This document shows positions 1-5,379 of a stretch of 7,719 nt of DNA, piece after piece. Each line of letters starts with the position of its first letter. The stretch's first letter is position 1. The notes under the pieces were generated by a model. That model saw only the letters and a program-made list of their open reading frames with translations, was not told where the DNA came from and ran no database searches. Source of the DNA: Dehalococcoidia bacterium (lineage in GTDB: Bacteria; Chloroflexota; Dehalococcoidia; Dehalococcoidales; UBA5760); NCBI GenBank assembly GCA_011176655.1, contig DUEB01000043.1, positions 1-7,719 of the forward strand, given 5' to 3'. Both the position numbers and the translations under genes were made by a program.

Positions 1-82
1 TGGGGAAGGGGGGACTCGAACCCCCACGTCTCTCGACACCAGATCCTAAGTCTGGCCCGTCTGCCAGTTCCGGCACTTCCCC
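1..82 (-). tRNA. tRNA-Leu (anticodon UAG)
   Basis: A complete class II tRNA cloverleaf reads on the minus strand. The acceptor stem pairs 76-82 with 2-8 (GGGGAAG/CTTCCCC), and position 1 supplies the A discriminator base. The T arm is a 5-bp GGGGG/CCCCC stem (21-25 with 9-13) around the loop TTCGAGT. The anticodon stem CCAGA/TCTGG (39-43 and 51-55) encloses the loop CTTAGGA, giving anticodon TAG, which decodes CUA and, by wobble, other CUN leucine codons. The long variable arm between the anticodon and T stems is the hallmark of tRNA-Leu or tRNA-Ser, and the anticodon settles it as Leu. A 3' CCA, if encoded, would lie outside the window. Confidence 0.97.
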
Positions 83-110
83 AAACCTGGAATAGCCGCT
101 GCCCGCTATT

Positions 111-119
111 AATATAGCA
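111..119 (-). promoter_or_regulatory. Candidate extended -10 promoter for the tRNA-Leu gene
   Basis: On the minus strand, positions 119 to 111 read TGCTATATT, an extended -10 element (TGn plus TATATT) about 28 bases upstream of the mature tRNA 5' end. A perfect TATAAT also lies farther upstream (minus strand, 141-136), but no -35 box is convincing for either. Which element drives the tRNA is uncertain. Confidence 0.35.
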
Positions 120-281
120 TGCCCCTGCCAGAGCTATTATACCTGGTTTCAGTATCTCAGAGGACGAGTTGCAGGTCTTTCCCTAACACTTCCGCCTCTG
201 GCCGGGAGAGCCCCACTTCCCAACCGTTCCGATAAACGGCATCTAAACGGGAGGGCTAATAGCTGAATCGGCTTGAGGACA

Positions 282-315
282 GGGAGGAGTGGTGTTATCC
301 GTCACCACCCCCCCC
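282..315. repeat. Imperfect GC-rich inverted repeat
   Basis: Positions 282-294 can pair with 303-315 across an 8-base loop (TTATCCGT). Eleven of 13 positions are Watson-Crick pairs, including the perfect inner six, GTGGTG/CACCAC. The right arm ends in a run of nine C (308-316). Neither strand has a T tract after the stem, so it does not look like a standard intrinsic terminator. Its role is unknown. Confidence 0.45.
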
Positions 316-368
316 CACATAAACAGCAAAGTCTCACGCCTGGTTACTTTACCTAACGGCCCGCCACT

Positions 369-390
369 AAAAAGTCGGTAGCCTGTACCG
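369..390 (-). terminator. Weak intrinsic terminator candidate after the 453-866 gene
   Basis: On the minus strand the stem CGGTA/TACCG (386-390 and 376-380) has a 5-base loop and is followed after two bases by TTTTT (373-369). A competing, larger fold pairs GGTAGCC (421-415) with GGCTACC (383-377) and ends just before the same T run. It lies about 60-80 bases past the stop of the minus-strand membrane-protein gene, the expected place for a terminator. The short stem keeps confidence low. Confidence 0.35.
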
Positions 391-452
391 CAGCCCCTCT
401 AAGATTCCAGCACCGGCTACCAGGCCGGCCTTATCACTACCTAGCCCAGGGG

Positions 453-866
453 CTATTCAAACTCGCCCTTGCCCAGCGACACGAAGATGATGGCCAGTAT
501 TCCCAGAATCGGCATGATGAAGAGGGAGAGAATAGAACCGGCCAGCGATAGCCCCCAGCGCTTTCTCTTAATGGAACTGACACCGCCAGAGAGGGCAATT
601 ACCCCGAAAACAAGGACCACGATGCCCGCAATCATAATCCACATAGCTGCGCCGCTTATAAACTGCTCCATCATACCGGGAATATTCGCAGCGCCCGGCC
701 CCCACCAGTCCCCAGTCCACTTTTCCATCCACTGGCTTAAGTCAATTCCACCAAGCGCCCCCATAATGCCAGACAAAAGAAACAGGAGAACACCGCCCGC
801 AATACCCATCGCCCCGGTAATAATCGTCATGACGCCCGCTGTCGTTGGTTTCCATGTTCGTTCCAT
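453..866 (-). CDS. Small multi-spanning membrane protein of unknown function (paralogue of 963-1316)
   Basis: A 137-residue hydrophobic protein with no enzymatic motif that I recognise. Predicted membrane segments lie near residues 9-38 and 73-95, with a long one at about 104-131 that could be one or two passes. A polar, Trp-rich loop (about 42-62, with two Trp-Trp/Trp-Thr patches and Gly/Pro) sits between the first two segments. The basic cluster SIKRKRW at about 98-104 should be cytoplasmic. The start is well supported: AGGAGG (875-880, minus) lies 8 bases upstream of the ATG. It shares its N-terminal RTWKxxTAG motif and C-terminal MPxLGxLAIIFVxL motif with the neighbouring minus-strand gene 96 bases upstream, so the two are tandem paralogues. 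They may be co-transcribed, or this one may use the weak promoter at 904-932. The function is unknown; a membrane-integrity or envelope role would be a guess. Confidence 0.8.
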   Translation of the reverse strand: MERTWKPTTAGVMTIITGAMGIAGGVLLFLLSGIMGALGGIDLSQWMEKWTGDWWGPGAANIPGMMEQFISGAAMWIMIAGIVVLVFGVIALSGGVSSIKRKRWGLSLAGSILSLFIMPILGILAIIFVSLGKGEFE

Positions 867-903
867 CAGATTTACCTCCTAAAAGATTGGTAATCTATGC
901 GCT

Positions 904-932
904 ACTTTACACCATTTTGGAGCCAGCCGCAA
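904..932 (-). promoter_or_regulatory. Weak promoter candidate for the 453-866 gene
   Basis: The minus strand carries TTGCGG (932-927), a 17-base spacer and TAAAGT (909-904). Both boxes are poor matches (3/6 and 4/6), but the spacing is ideal and the place is right, about 38 bases before the start codon. The gene could equally be read through from its upstream paralogue. Confidence 0.25.
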
Positions 933-962
933 TCGGTTTGCCGCCCCAAATGACCCGTGTCG

Positions 963-1316
963 CTACTTACTCCCGGCCTCAACTGCGGCGCGCGACGCAA
1001 ATTCCTCGTCGGCCAGGGTGACGAATATTATAGCCAGCGTCCCTAAAACCGGCATACAGGGAATAGCGAAGATGGCCCCGATAACCGCCAGCAGCCAGAC
1101 CCTCCTTCTCAAGGCGAAGATACCGCCAACTACGGCCACTATCCCCAGAATAATCGTGGGGACACCAAAAGGCTCAAACCCGAATATGCCTCCCGATTCG
1201 CTGACAAAATCGCCCATGAGACTGACAATGGCACCACCCCCGATGCCTATCAGCCCGGCGATAATACTGGTGATACCCGCCGTTACCGATTTCCAAGTTC
1301 TCAGCACCAGACTCAC
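963..1316 (-). CDS. Small multi-spanning membrane protein of unknown function (paralogue of 453-866)
   Basis: A 117-residue hydrophobic protein with predicted membrane segments near residues 11-34, 52-69 and 74-100. The basic stretch RRR/VW at about 70-74 lies between the last two. It matches its downstream neighbour at both ends: RTWKxxTAGxxxIIxGxxGIxGG near the N-terminus, and MPxLGxLAIIFVxLxxxEF near residues 88-106. It differs by a much shorter first loop and an extra hydrophilic, Ala-rich C-terminal tail (about 107-117). The start is GTG at 1316, preceded by GGAG with a 7-base spacing; no in-frame ATG upstream is better. A good minus-strand promoter lies 41 bases upstream, so this gene probably leads a two-gene transcript. 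No function can be assigned. Confidence 0.78.
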   Translation of the reverse strand: MSLVLRTWKSVTAGITSIIAGLIGIGGGAIVSLMGDFVSESGGIFGFEPFGVPTIILGIVAVVGGIFALRRRVWLLAVIGAIFAIPCMPVLGTLAIIFVTLADEEFASRAAVEAGSK

Positions 1317-1356
1317 CCCCTGACTCCATGAATCCGCTCAGTTCCTAAAGCGCCTC

Positions 1357-1385
1357 ATTTTAGCCCTAAATCCGGAACTTTGCAA
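1357..1385 (-). promoter_or_regulatory. Promoter for the membrane-protein gene pair
   Basis: The minus strand reads TTGCAA (1385-1380), 17 bases, TAAAAT (1362-1357). The matches to the sigma-70 consensus are 4/6 and 5/6 at optimal spacing. The predicted transcript starts near 1350, giving a leader of about 34 bases before the GTG start at 1316. It stands back to back with the plus-strand promoter at 1406-1435. Confidence 0.55.
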
Positions 1386-1405
1386 CCCCCGGAGCCGTCT
1401 GTTGT

Positions 1406-1435
1406 TTGAAGAAGAGGGCCGGGTAATAGTATAAT
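1406..1435 (+). promoter_or_regulatory. Promoter for the SDR and hydro-lyase operon
   Basis: TTGAAG (1406-1411), an 18-base spacer and a perfect TATAAT (1430-1435). The predicted start near 1442 leaves a leader of roughly 120 bases before the GTG start at 1566, long enough for post-transcriptional control, although I see no known riboswitch fold in it. The same two boxes and spacer recur before the gene at 6808. Confidence 0.6.
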
Positions 1436-1565
1436 TGTGCCAGGGACTACCCCGCTTGTTACCAGCCGGTAATCGCACTGCGGGCTGGCTATGTGTTTTG
1501 CCTTACTTCGCCAGCTACGCGATGCCCGGCAGTAACTAGATTACGTTACAGAGGAGGGGAAGAAA

Positions 1566-2327
1566 GTGAAACTGAAGGGTAAGGTGGCTCTGGTGACTGG
1601 GGCTGGCTCCGGAATGGGGCAGGCCATAGCCGTCCTGTTTGCTAAGGAAGGGGCTAAGGTATCCGTCGTGGATATGGATGCCGCCCGGGGGCAGAAGGCG
1701 GTGGGCCTAATCGAGCAGAATAAGGGCCAGGGGCAGTTCATCAGCGCCGATGTGGCCAAGGCAACAGATGTCGAGCACATGATTAAGACGACCGTCGCTA
1801 CTTACGGCCGGCTCGACATCCTGGTCAATAACGCCGGGGTTCCCATGGGGCCGACCCCGATTGAGGAGGTCACTGAAGACCTCTACGACCGAATAATGGC
1901 GGTCAATATCAAGTCCATATACCTAGCCGCCAAATATGTCACCCCCATAATGAAGCAGCAGGGCGGGGGTGTTATCATCAATATAACCTCCATCGCCGGC
2001 GTAAGACCGCGCCCCGGCCTGAATGTCTACTGCGCCTCCAAGGGTGGGGCTATTGTCCTCACCAAAGCCCTGGCCATAGAGCTGGCTACCGACAACATCA
2101 GGGTCAACTCCATCGGCCCGGTAGCCACGGATACCCCCATGCTGGCCAAGTTTATCGGTGAGGACAAGGACTTCGAGAAGGGGAGAGAGAAATTCATTTC
2201 CACCATTCCCCTGGGCAGGCTGGCCACCCCGGAGGATATAGCCTATGCGGCGCTGTATCTGGCCTCCAGCGAGGCCTCTCTGGTTACCGGCATTAACCTG
2301 GAGGTGGACGGGGGCCGGGGGATTTAG
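1566..2327 (+). CDS. Short-chain dehydrogenase/reductase (SDR), classical type
   Basis: An NAD(P)-dependent oxidoreductase of 253 residues, the normal length for a classical SDR, probably a soluble cytoplasmic tetramer as is usual for the family. Visible motifs in order: the cofactor loop TGAGSGMG (11-18); Asp36 after the second strand (VVDMD), which favours NAD(H) over NADP(H); NNAG (88-91); and the catalytic tetrad Asn114, Ser142, Tyr155 and Lys159 (YCASK). The usual Pro-Gly after the sixth strand is Pro-Val here (GPVATDTPM), a variant found in several SDR subfamilies. The start codon is GTG, with GAGGAGGGGA 5 bases upstream. It is the first gene of an operon with a two-subunit class I fumarase-like hydro-lyase 37 bases downstream, so it probably oxidises the hydroxy acid that the hydro-lyase makes, or works in reverse. 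The substrate cannot be inferred from sequence; FabG-like annotation would be generic. Confidence 0.93.
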   Translation: MKLKGKVALVTGAGSGMGQAIAVLFAKEGAKVSVVDMDAARGQKAVGLIEQNKGQGQFISADVAKATDVEHMIKTTVATYGRLDILVNNAGVPMGPTPIEEVTEDLYDRIMAVNIKSIYLAAKYVTPIMKQQGGGVIINITSIAGVRPRPGLNVYCASKGGAIVLTKALAIELATDNIRVNSIGPVATDTPMLAKFIGEDKDFEKGREKFISTIPLGRLATPEDIAYAALYLASSEASLVTGINLEVDGGRGI

Positions 2328-2364
2328 CCCCCACTTCTCCCTCTGGAAAGGTTGAGAGTGAACC

Positions 2365-3288
2365 ATGTCAGTCTCAAGCCAAGACGCATTTAGTAAGCCG
2401 CTACTGAGAGAGCGCGTTTCTTCCCTACTCAGGGAGAGGGTCGCCACCACCATATCCCCTGACGTCATGCGTCTCATGAAGAAGGCCCGCGCCGAGGAGA
2501 CCTCCAGCAGTGCCCGGGAGATGCTCAATACGCAGATTGAGAACGTCGTCATGGCGCAGGAACAGGGAAAGCCAGTATGCCAGTCCCCCGGCTTCCCCAC
2601 CGCCTACATCAGGTACGGCGGCTGTGTCAATATCAGCGAGCTGGCGGAGGTGCTGAGAGAAGAGATAGTGAGTGCCACCAAAGACGGTTTCTTAAGACCG
2701 AGCATGGTGCACCCACTCACCCGGAAGAACACCGGCGATAACTCCGGCATCGGCGTGCCCAACATAGAGCTGGAACACGACGCCTCCCTTGACTTCCTGG
2801 AGGTCATCATCAGCTTCAAGGGCTGCGGTGCCGAGCTGGGTAACGCCATGAGGATATTCACCCCGGCCCAGATAGGTGAGGACGCCGCCGGGATAAAGGA
2901 ATTTGTCATCGACACGGTAATCAAGGCCGGCGGCAAACCGTGCCCGCCCTTTGCCATCGGCATCGGTATCGGGGGGCAGATGGATGTCGCCGCCAAGCTG
3001 AGCCGCCGCGCCGTAAGCATTAGAAAGTGGACCGACCGTAACCCCGACCCCGGGCTGGCCGCCATGGAAACGGAACTGCTCACCATGATTAACCAGCTGG
3101 GCATCGGCCCCGGCGGCATCGGCGGTAAGACCACGGCTCTAGCCGTCAAAATCGGCATGAGCCACACCCACACCGCCATCTGCCCGGTAGCCGTCAATTT
3201 CTACTGCTGGGTCGCCCGGAGAGCCGGCATGAGAATCTACCCCGACGGCCGGACACAGTACCCCTTTGACGAGGAGGCCAGCCCATGA
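2365..3288 (+). CDS. Class I fumarase/tartrate dehydratase-type hydro-lyase, alpha subunit (divergent)
   Basis: This is the iron-sulfur catalytic subunit of a class I fumarase-family hydro-lyase, which adds water to or removes it from a carboxylic acid using an oxygen-sensitive [4Fe-4S] cluster. At 307 residues it is close to other stand-alone alpha subunits. The expected cluster ligands are Cys72 (VCQS), Cys193 (KPCPPFAIGIGIGG) and Cys281 (FYCW). Also conserved are Arg111 (FLRPS), NTGDN (122-126), the motif LGIGPGGIGGKTTALAV (245-261) and His269 in SHTHTA, which matches the family's proposed acid/base His. Two family motifs deviate: the Asp of Cys-Gln-Asp is Ser74, and the GGGSEN loop reads GCGAELGN (153-160), placing Cys154 in the substrate loop. 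These changes argue against plain fumarase activity. The last four bases (ATGA) overlap the beta-subunit start, so translation is probably coupled. No strong ribosome binding site is seen; GAAAGG and GAGAGTG lie upstream of the ATG. Confidence 0.9.
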   Translation: MSVSSQDAFSKPLLRERVSSLLRERVATTISPDVMRLMKKARAEETSSSAREMLNTQIENVVMAQEQGKPVCQSPGFPTAYIRYGGCVNISELAEVLREEIVSATKDGFLRPSMVHPLTRKNTGDNSGIGVPNIELEHDASLDFLEVIISFKGCGAELGNAMRIFTPAQIGEDAAGIKEFVIDTVIKAGGKPCPPFAIGIGIGGQMDVAAKLSRRAVSIRKWTDRNPDPGLAAMETELLTMINQLGIGPGGIGGKTTALAVKIGMSHTHTAICPVAVNFYCWVARRAGMRIYPDGRTQYPFDEEASP

Positions 3289-3875
3289 AGTCGGTCAACC
3301 TAGTGACACCGATAGCCAGGGAAGAGGTGACCAAGCTGGATGCCGGCGATGTGGTCTATATCAGCGGCGTAGTCTATACGGCCCGCGATATGGCTCACCT
3401 CAGGCTGAAGAGGCTGTTAGCCAATAAGGAAAGCCTGCCCGAAGACTTTGAGGGCGGCGTTATCTTCCACGCCGGCCCCGTGGTCAAGAAGGACGACGGT
3501 AGCTGGAGAATCTGGGTTATCGGCCCGACCACCAGCGCCCGGATGGAGCCTTATGCCGATATGGTGGGTAAGCTCGGGGTAAGGGCCATTGTGGGTAAAG
3601 GCGGCATGGGAGAGAGCACCATTAAGTCCCTCGCGGAGTACGGAGGCGTCTACCTGCTGGCGGCGCCCGGCTGCGGCGTGATACACTCCCGAGCCGTAAA
3701 GAAGGTCTTACGCGTGCACTGGCTTGAGGAAATGGGGGTGCCGGAGGCAATCTGGGTAATGGAAGTCAGTAACTGGGGCCCGCTCGTGGTCGGCATGGAT
3801 ACTCACGGGCAGAGCATCTTCAAGGATATCGCCCAAAAAGCCACCGCCCTCAAAGAAGAATGGTTTCCCGCCTAG
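3285..3875 (+). CDS. Class I fumarase/tartrate dehydratase-type hydro-lyase, beta subunit
   Basis: A 196-residue protein matching the C-terminal (FumA C-terminal/TtdB-like) domain of class I fumarases. It completes the active site at the interface with the alpha subunit encoded immediately upstream. Conserved motifs: TARDMAH (32-38, Arg34), GPTTSARM (80-87, Thr82 and Arg86) and GKGGM (104-108, Lys105). By alignment to the class I fumarase structure as I recall it, Thr82, Arg34, Arg86 and Lys105 correspond to the catalytic Thr and the substrate-carboxylate-binding residues, so the general catalytic machinery is intact. The usual PTTSGRM Gly is Ala85. The C-terminal half keeps VPEAIWVMEVSNWGP (152-166), a typical family signature. 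The start ATG lies in a 4-base overlap with the alpha gene and has GGAGG about 9 bases upstream. It is the last gene of the operon. Confidence 0.92.
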   Translation: MKSVNLVTPIAREEVTKLDAGDVVYISGVVYTARDMAHLRLKRLLANKESLPEDFEGGVIFHAGPVVKKDDGSWRIWVIGPTTSARMEPYADMVGKLGVRAIVGKGGMGESTIKSLAEYGGVYLLAAPGCGVIHSRAVKKVLRVHWLEEMGVPEAIWVMEVSNWGPLVVGMDTHGQSIFKDIAQKATALKEEWFPA

Positions 3876-3884
3876 CGCCGGGAA
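3865..3884. repeat. Small hairpin across the stop codon of the beta-subunit gene
   Basis: TTCCCG (3865-3870) and CGGGAA (3879-3884) form a perfect 6-bp stem with an 8-base loop that contains the TAG stop. It sits where the plus-strand operon should end, facing the convergent SDR gene. No T tract follows on either strand, so a terminator role is only possible. Confidence 0.3.
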
Positions 3885-3933
3885 GTCGCCGTCAGGATTA
3901 ACCGCCCACCTCAAAGGCCTAACGACGTTCGGG

Positions 3934-4725
3934 CTAAAGTGTCGCCGTAATGCCACCGTCGACGACCAGGGTGGTTCCCGTGATATATCTTGCCTCGTCT
4001 GAAGCCAGGAACAGAGCAGCATAAGCCACATCCCACGATTCTCCCTGCTTACCCGTGGGACACATGGCATCCCGCTTCCTTATCATTTCGGCGACATCCC
4101 CGCCAAAGGTCTGTGGCAGGGAGGCCGTCACCATCGGGGTATTCATATAGCCCGGTAGAATAGCGTTAGCCCGAATCCCCTTTGCGGCATACTGAATGGC
4201 AATATCCCGGGTTAGCGCCACCACTCCCGCCTTTGACGCCGCGTAGCTCACCGCCGGATACGGCACGACTATGGCCACAATAGAAGAGATATTAACGATA
4301 GAGCCGTATCTTCGCCTTTCCATATGAGGGAGCACATATTTGCAGGTAAGGAACATACTTTTAAGGTTAACATTCATCACCCGGTCCCAGCTTTCTTCAC
4401 TAGCCTCAACCGGCCCACCAGGCTCTACAATGCCAACGTTATTATGGAGGATATCAACCTGACCAAAGGTCTGAATACATTTCTCAACCATAGCCTGGCA
4501 ATCACCGGCCCGGGTAACATCAGCCTTAAAGGACAAGCATTCCCCGCCCTCTTCAGTGATGAGACGCCGGGTCTCCTCAGCCGACTCGCGATTCAGGTCA
4601 ACCGCCATCACCCGGGCGCCTTCCCGGGCATAGACTATCGCCGAAGCCCGGCCATTCCCGACACCCGGGCCAATAGCGCCAGCCCCGGTGACGATGGCTG
4701 CCTTTCCTTTCAACCGCTCTCCCAT
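3934..4725 (-). CDS. Short-chain dehydrogenase/reductase (SDR) with expanded glycine-rich loop
   Basis: A 263-residue classical SDR, an NAD(P)-dependent cytoplasmic oxidoreductase. The cofactor loop is unusual: TGAG (13-16) is followed by AIGPGVGNGRA (17-27), several residues longer than the usual TGxxxGxG, with repeated glycines. Asp43 (AVDLN) ends the second strand and favours NAD(H). HNNVG (94-98) replaces NNAG. The catalytic residues are Asn120 (NVNLK), Ser148 (ISS), Tyr161 and Lys165 (YAASK), followed by a normal Pro-Gly at 191-192. The C-terminal DVAYAALFLASDEARYITG segment (about 232-250) is typical of the family. AGGAG lies 11 bases upstream of the ATG at 4725. It converges on the hydro-lyase operon with a 58-base gap. 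It differs from the SDR at 1566 in the cofactor loop, so it is not a recent duplicate. The substrate is unknown, and no confident promoter was found. Confidence 0.92.
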   Translation of the reverse strand: MGERLKGKAAIVTGAGAIGPGVGNGRASAIVYAREGARVMAVDLNRESAEETRRLITEEGGECLSFKADVTRAGDCQAMVEKCIQTFGQVDILHNNVGIVEPGGPVEASEESWDRVMNVNLKSMFLTCKYVLPHMERRRYGSIVNISSIVAIVVPYPAVSYAASKAGVVALTRDIAIQYAAKGIRANAILPGYMNTPMVTASLPQTFGGDVAEMIRKRDAMCPTGKQGESWDVAYAALFLASDEARYITGTTLVVDGGITATL

Positions 4726-4835
4726 TTGTCCCCAATCTCCTTTCTACTCTCACCTGCTGCCGATTACGGAGACCCTACTATGCACCCTACACTGAGTTCG
4801 CACAGGCTATAGCTTACAACTTTTTACCGCAAGCG

Positions 4836-4850
4836 ACAAACACCATTTGT
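4836..4850. promoter_or_regulatory. Operator-like inverted repeat at the acetyltransferase promoter
   Basis: ACAAA (4836-4840) and TTTGT (4846-4850) form a perfect 5-5-5 inverted repeat that overlaps the -35 box at 4847-4852. The position would suit a repressor site, but the arms are short enough to arise by chance. Confidence 0.25.
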
Positions 4851-4875
4851 ATTTACCCCCCGATTTCCGTAAAAT
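4847..4875 (+). promoter_or_regulatory. Promoter for the acetyltransferase gene, possibly leaderless
   Basis: TTGTAT (4847-4852), a 17-base spacer and TAAAAT (4870-4875) match the sigma-70 consensus at 3/6 and 5/6. The start codon at 4884 is 8 bases past the -10 box, so transcription should begin at or within a base or two of the A of ATG. Confidence 0.45.
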
Positions 4876-4883
4876 GTTCAGTT

Positions 4884-5366
4884 ATGATACGCATCTGTCA
4901 GCCCGGCGATACCGAGAGAATATATTATATTATCAATGAGGCAGCTAAAGCCTACCGGGGGGTCATCCCCGCCGACTGCTACCAACAGCCCTACATGCCC
5001 CTGGCTGAGCTTACGCGGGAGATAGCCGAGATGACCTTCTTCGGCTGGGAGGAAGGGGGAGAGATGGTCGGGGTAATTGGGTTTCAGCCGGTTAAGGATA
5101 TCACCCTCATCCGCCACGCCTACGTCCTGCCCCGATGGCAGAGACAGGGTATCGCCAGCCGCCTGATAGACAACATGAAAAGGTTATGTAAGACCCGCCG
5201 CCTCCTGGTGGGAACCTGGGCCGATGCCGACTGGGCAGTTGCACTTTATGTAAAGCATGGCTTCCGGCTGATGCCCGATAAGGACGAGCTGCTGAAGACC
5301 TACTGGAAAATCCCCCAGCGCCAGATTGAGACCTCGGTGGTACTGGGGATGGAGATGGGGAAGTAA
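4884..5366 (+). CDS. GNAT-family N-acetyltransferase
   Basis: A 160-residue protein of normal length for a single-domain GNAT acetyltransferase, which transfers an acetyl group from acetyl-CoA to an amine. The N-terminal IRICQPGDTERI (2-13) is the usual first strand and helix. Motif A appears as HAYVLPRWQRQGIASRLI (78-95), with the CoA-pyrophosphate-binding Q86-x-x-G89-x-A91. Motif B appears as WAVALYVKHGF (117-127). The acceptor substrate is unknown, and the family is too diverse to guess. There is no ribosome binding site before the ATG, and the predicted promoter places transcription start almost on it, so the mRNA may be leaderless. A nearby ATG at 4874 is out of frame. The gene ends 13 bases from the convergent mtaB stop. 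Confidence 0.88.
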   Translation: MIRICQPGDTERIYYIINEAAKAYRGVIPADCYQQPYMPLAELTREIAEMTFFGWEEGGEMVGVIGFQPVKDITLIRHAYVLPRWQRQGIASRLIDNMKRLCKTRRLLVGTWADADWAVALYVKHGFRLMPDKDELLKTYWKIPQRQIETSVVLGMEMGK

Positions 5367-5379
5367 TAACTGCTTCAGA

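Larger units (their letters stand above)
83..452. other. Gene-free stretch of 370 bases with several hairpins
   Basis: No convincing coding region or recognisable RNA gene was found on either strand. The stretch holds the tRNA promoter candidates near 111-141, a small inverted repeat CCGTT/AACGG (224-228 and 235-239), an imperfect GC-rich hairpin (282-315), a minus-strand terminator candidate (369-390) that can alternatively fold into a larger 377-421 stem, and the 8-base palindrome GGCCGGCC at 423-430. Most of it probably serves as the 3' region of the membrane-protein gene to the right and the promoter region of the tRNA to the left. Confidence 0.5.

Noticed and set aside
1..82. tRNA-Leu gene as an integration site for a mobile element
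   Set aside because: No integrase gene, no direct repeat of the tRNA 3' end and no change in gene character was seen in the window; the DNA beyond the tRNA 3' end is not included.
308..316. Run of nine C as a phase-variable tract
   Set aside because: It is not inside or close to the promoter of a gene whose reading frame or spacing it could switch.
423..430. GGCCGGCC palindrome as a regulatory site
   Set aside because: It is a single short palindrome in GC-rich DNA, found downstream of a gene and not repeated elsewhere in the gap.
1923..2600. Long minus-strand open frame opposite the SDR and alpha-subunit genes
   Set aside because: It covers the junction of two clearly coding plus-strand genes with strong family motifs; its translation is low-complexity, with no recognisable domain. 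It is a by-product of GC-rich codon use.
2604..3197. Minus-strand open frame opposite the alpha-subunit gene
   Set aside because: It is an antisense shadow of a strongly conserved enzyme gene, rich in Ser, Pro and Met as expected from reverse reading.
4324..4812. Plus-strand open frame opposite the second SDR and its upstream region
   Set aside because: It overlaps the SDR coding strand almost entirely and shows no domain or ribosome binding site.
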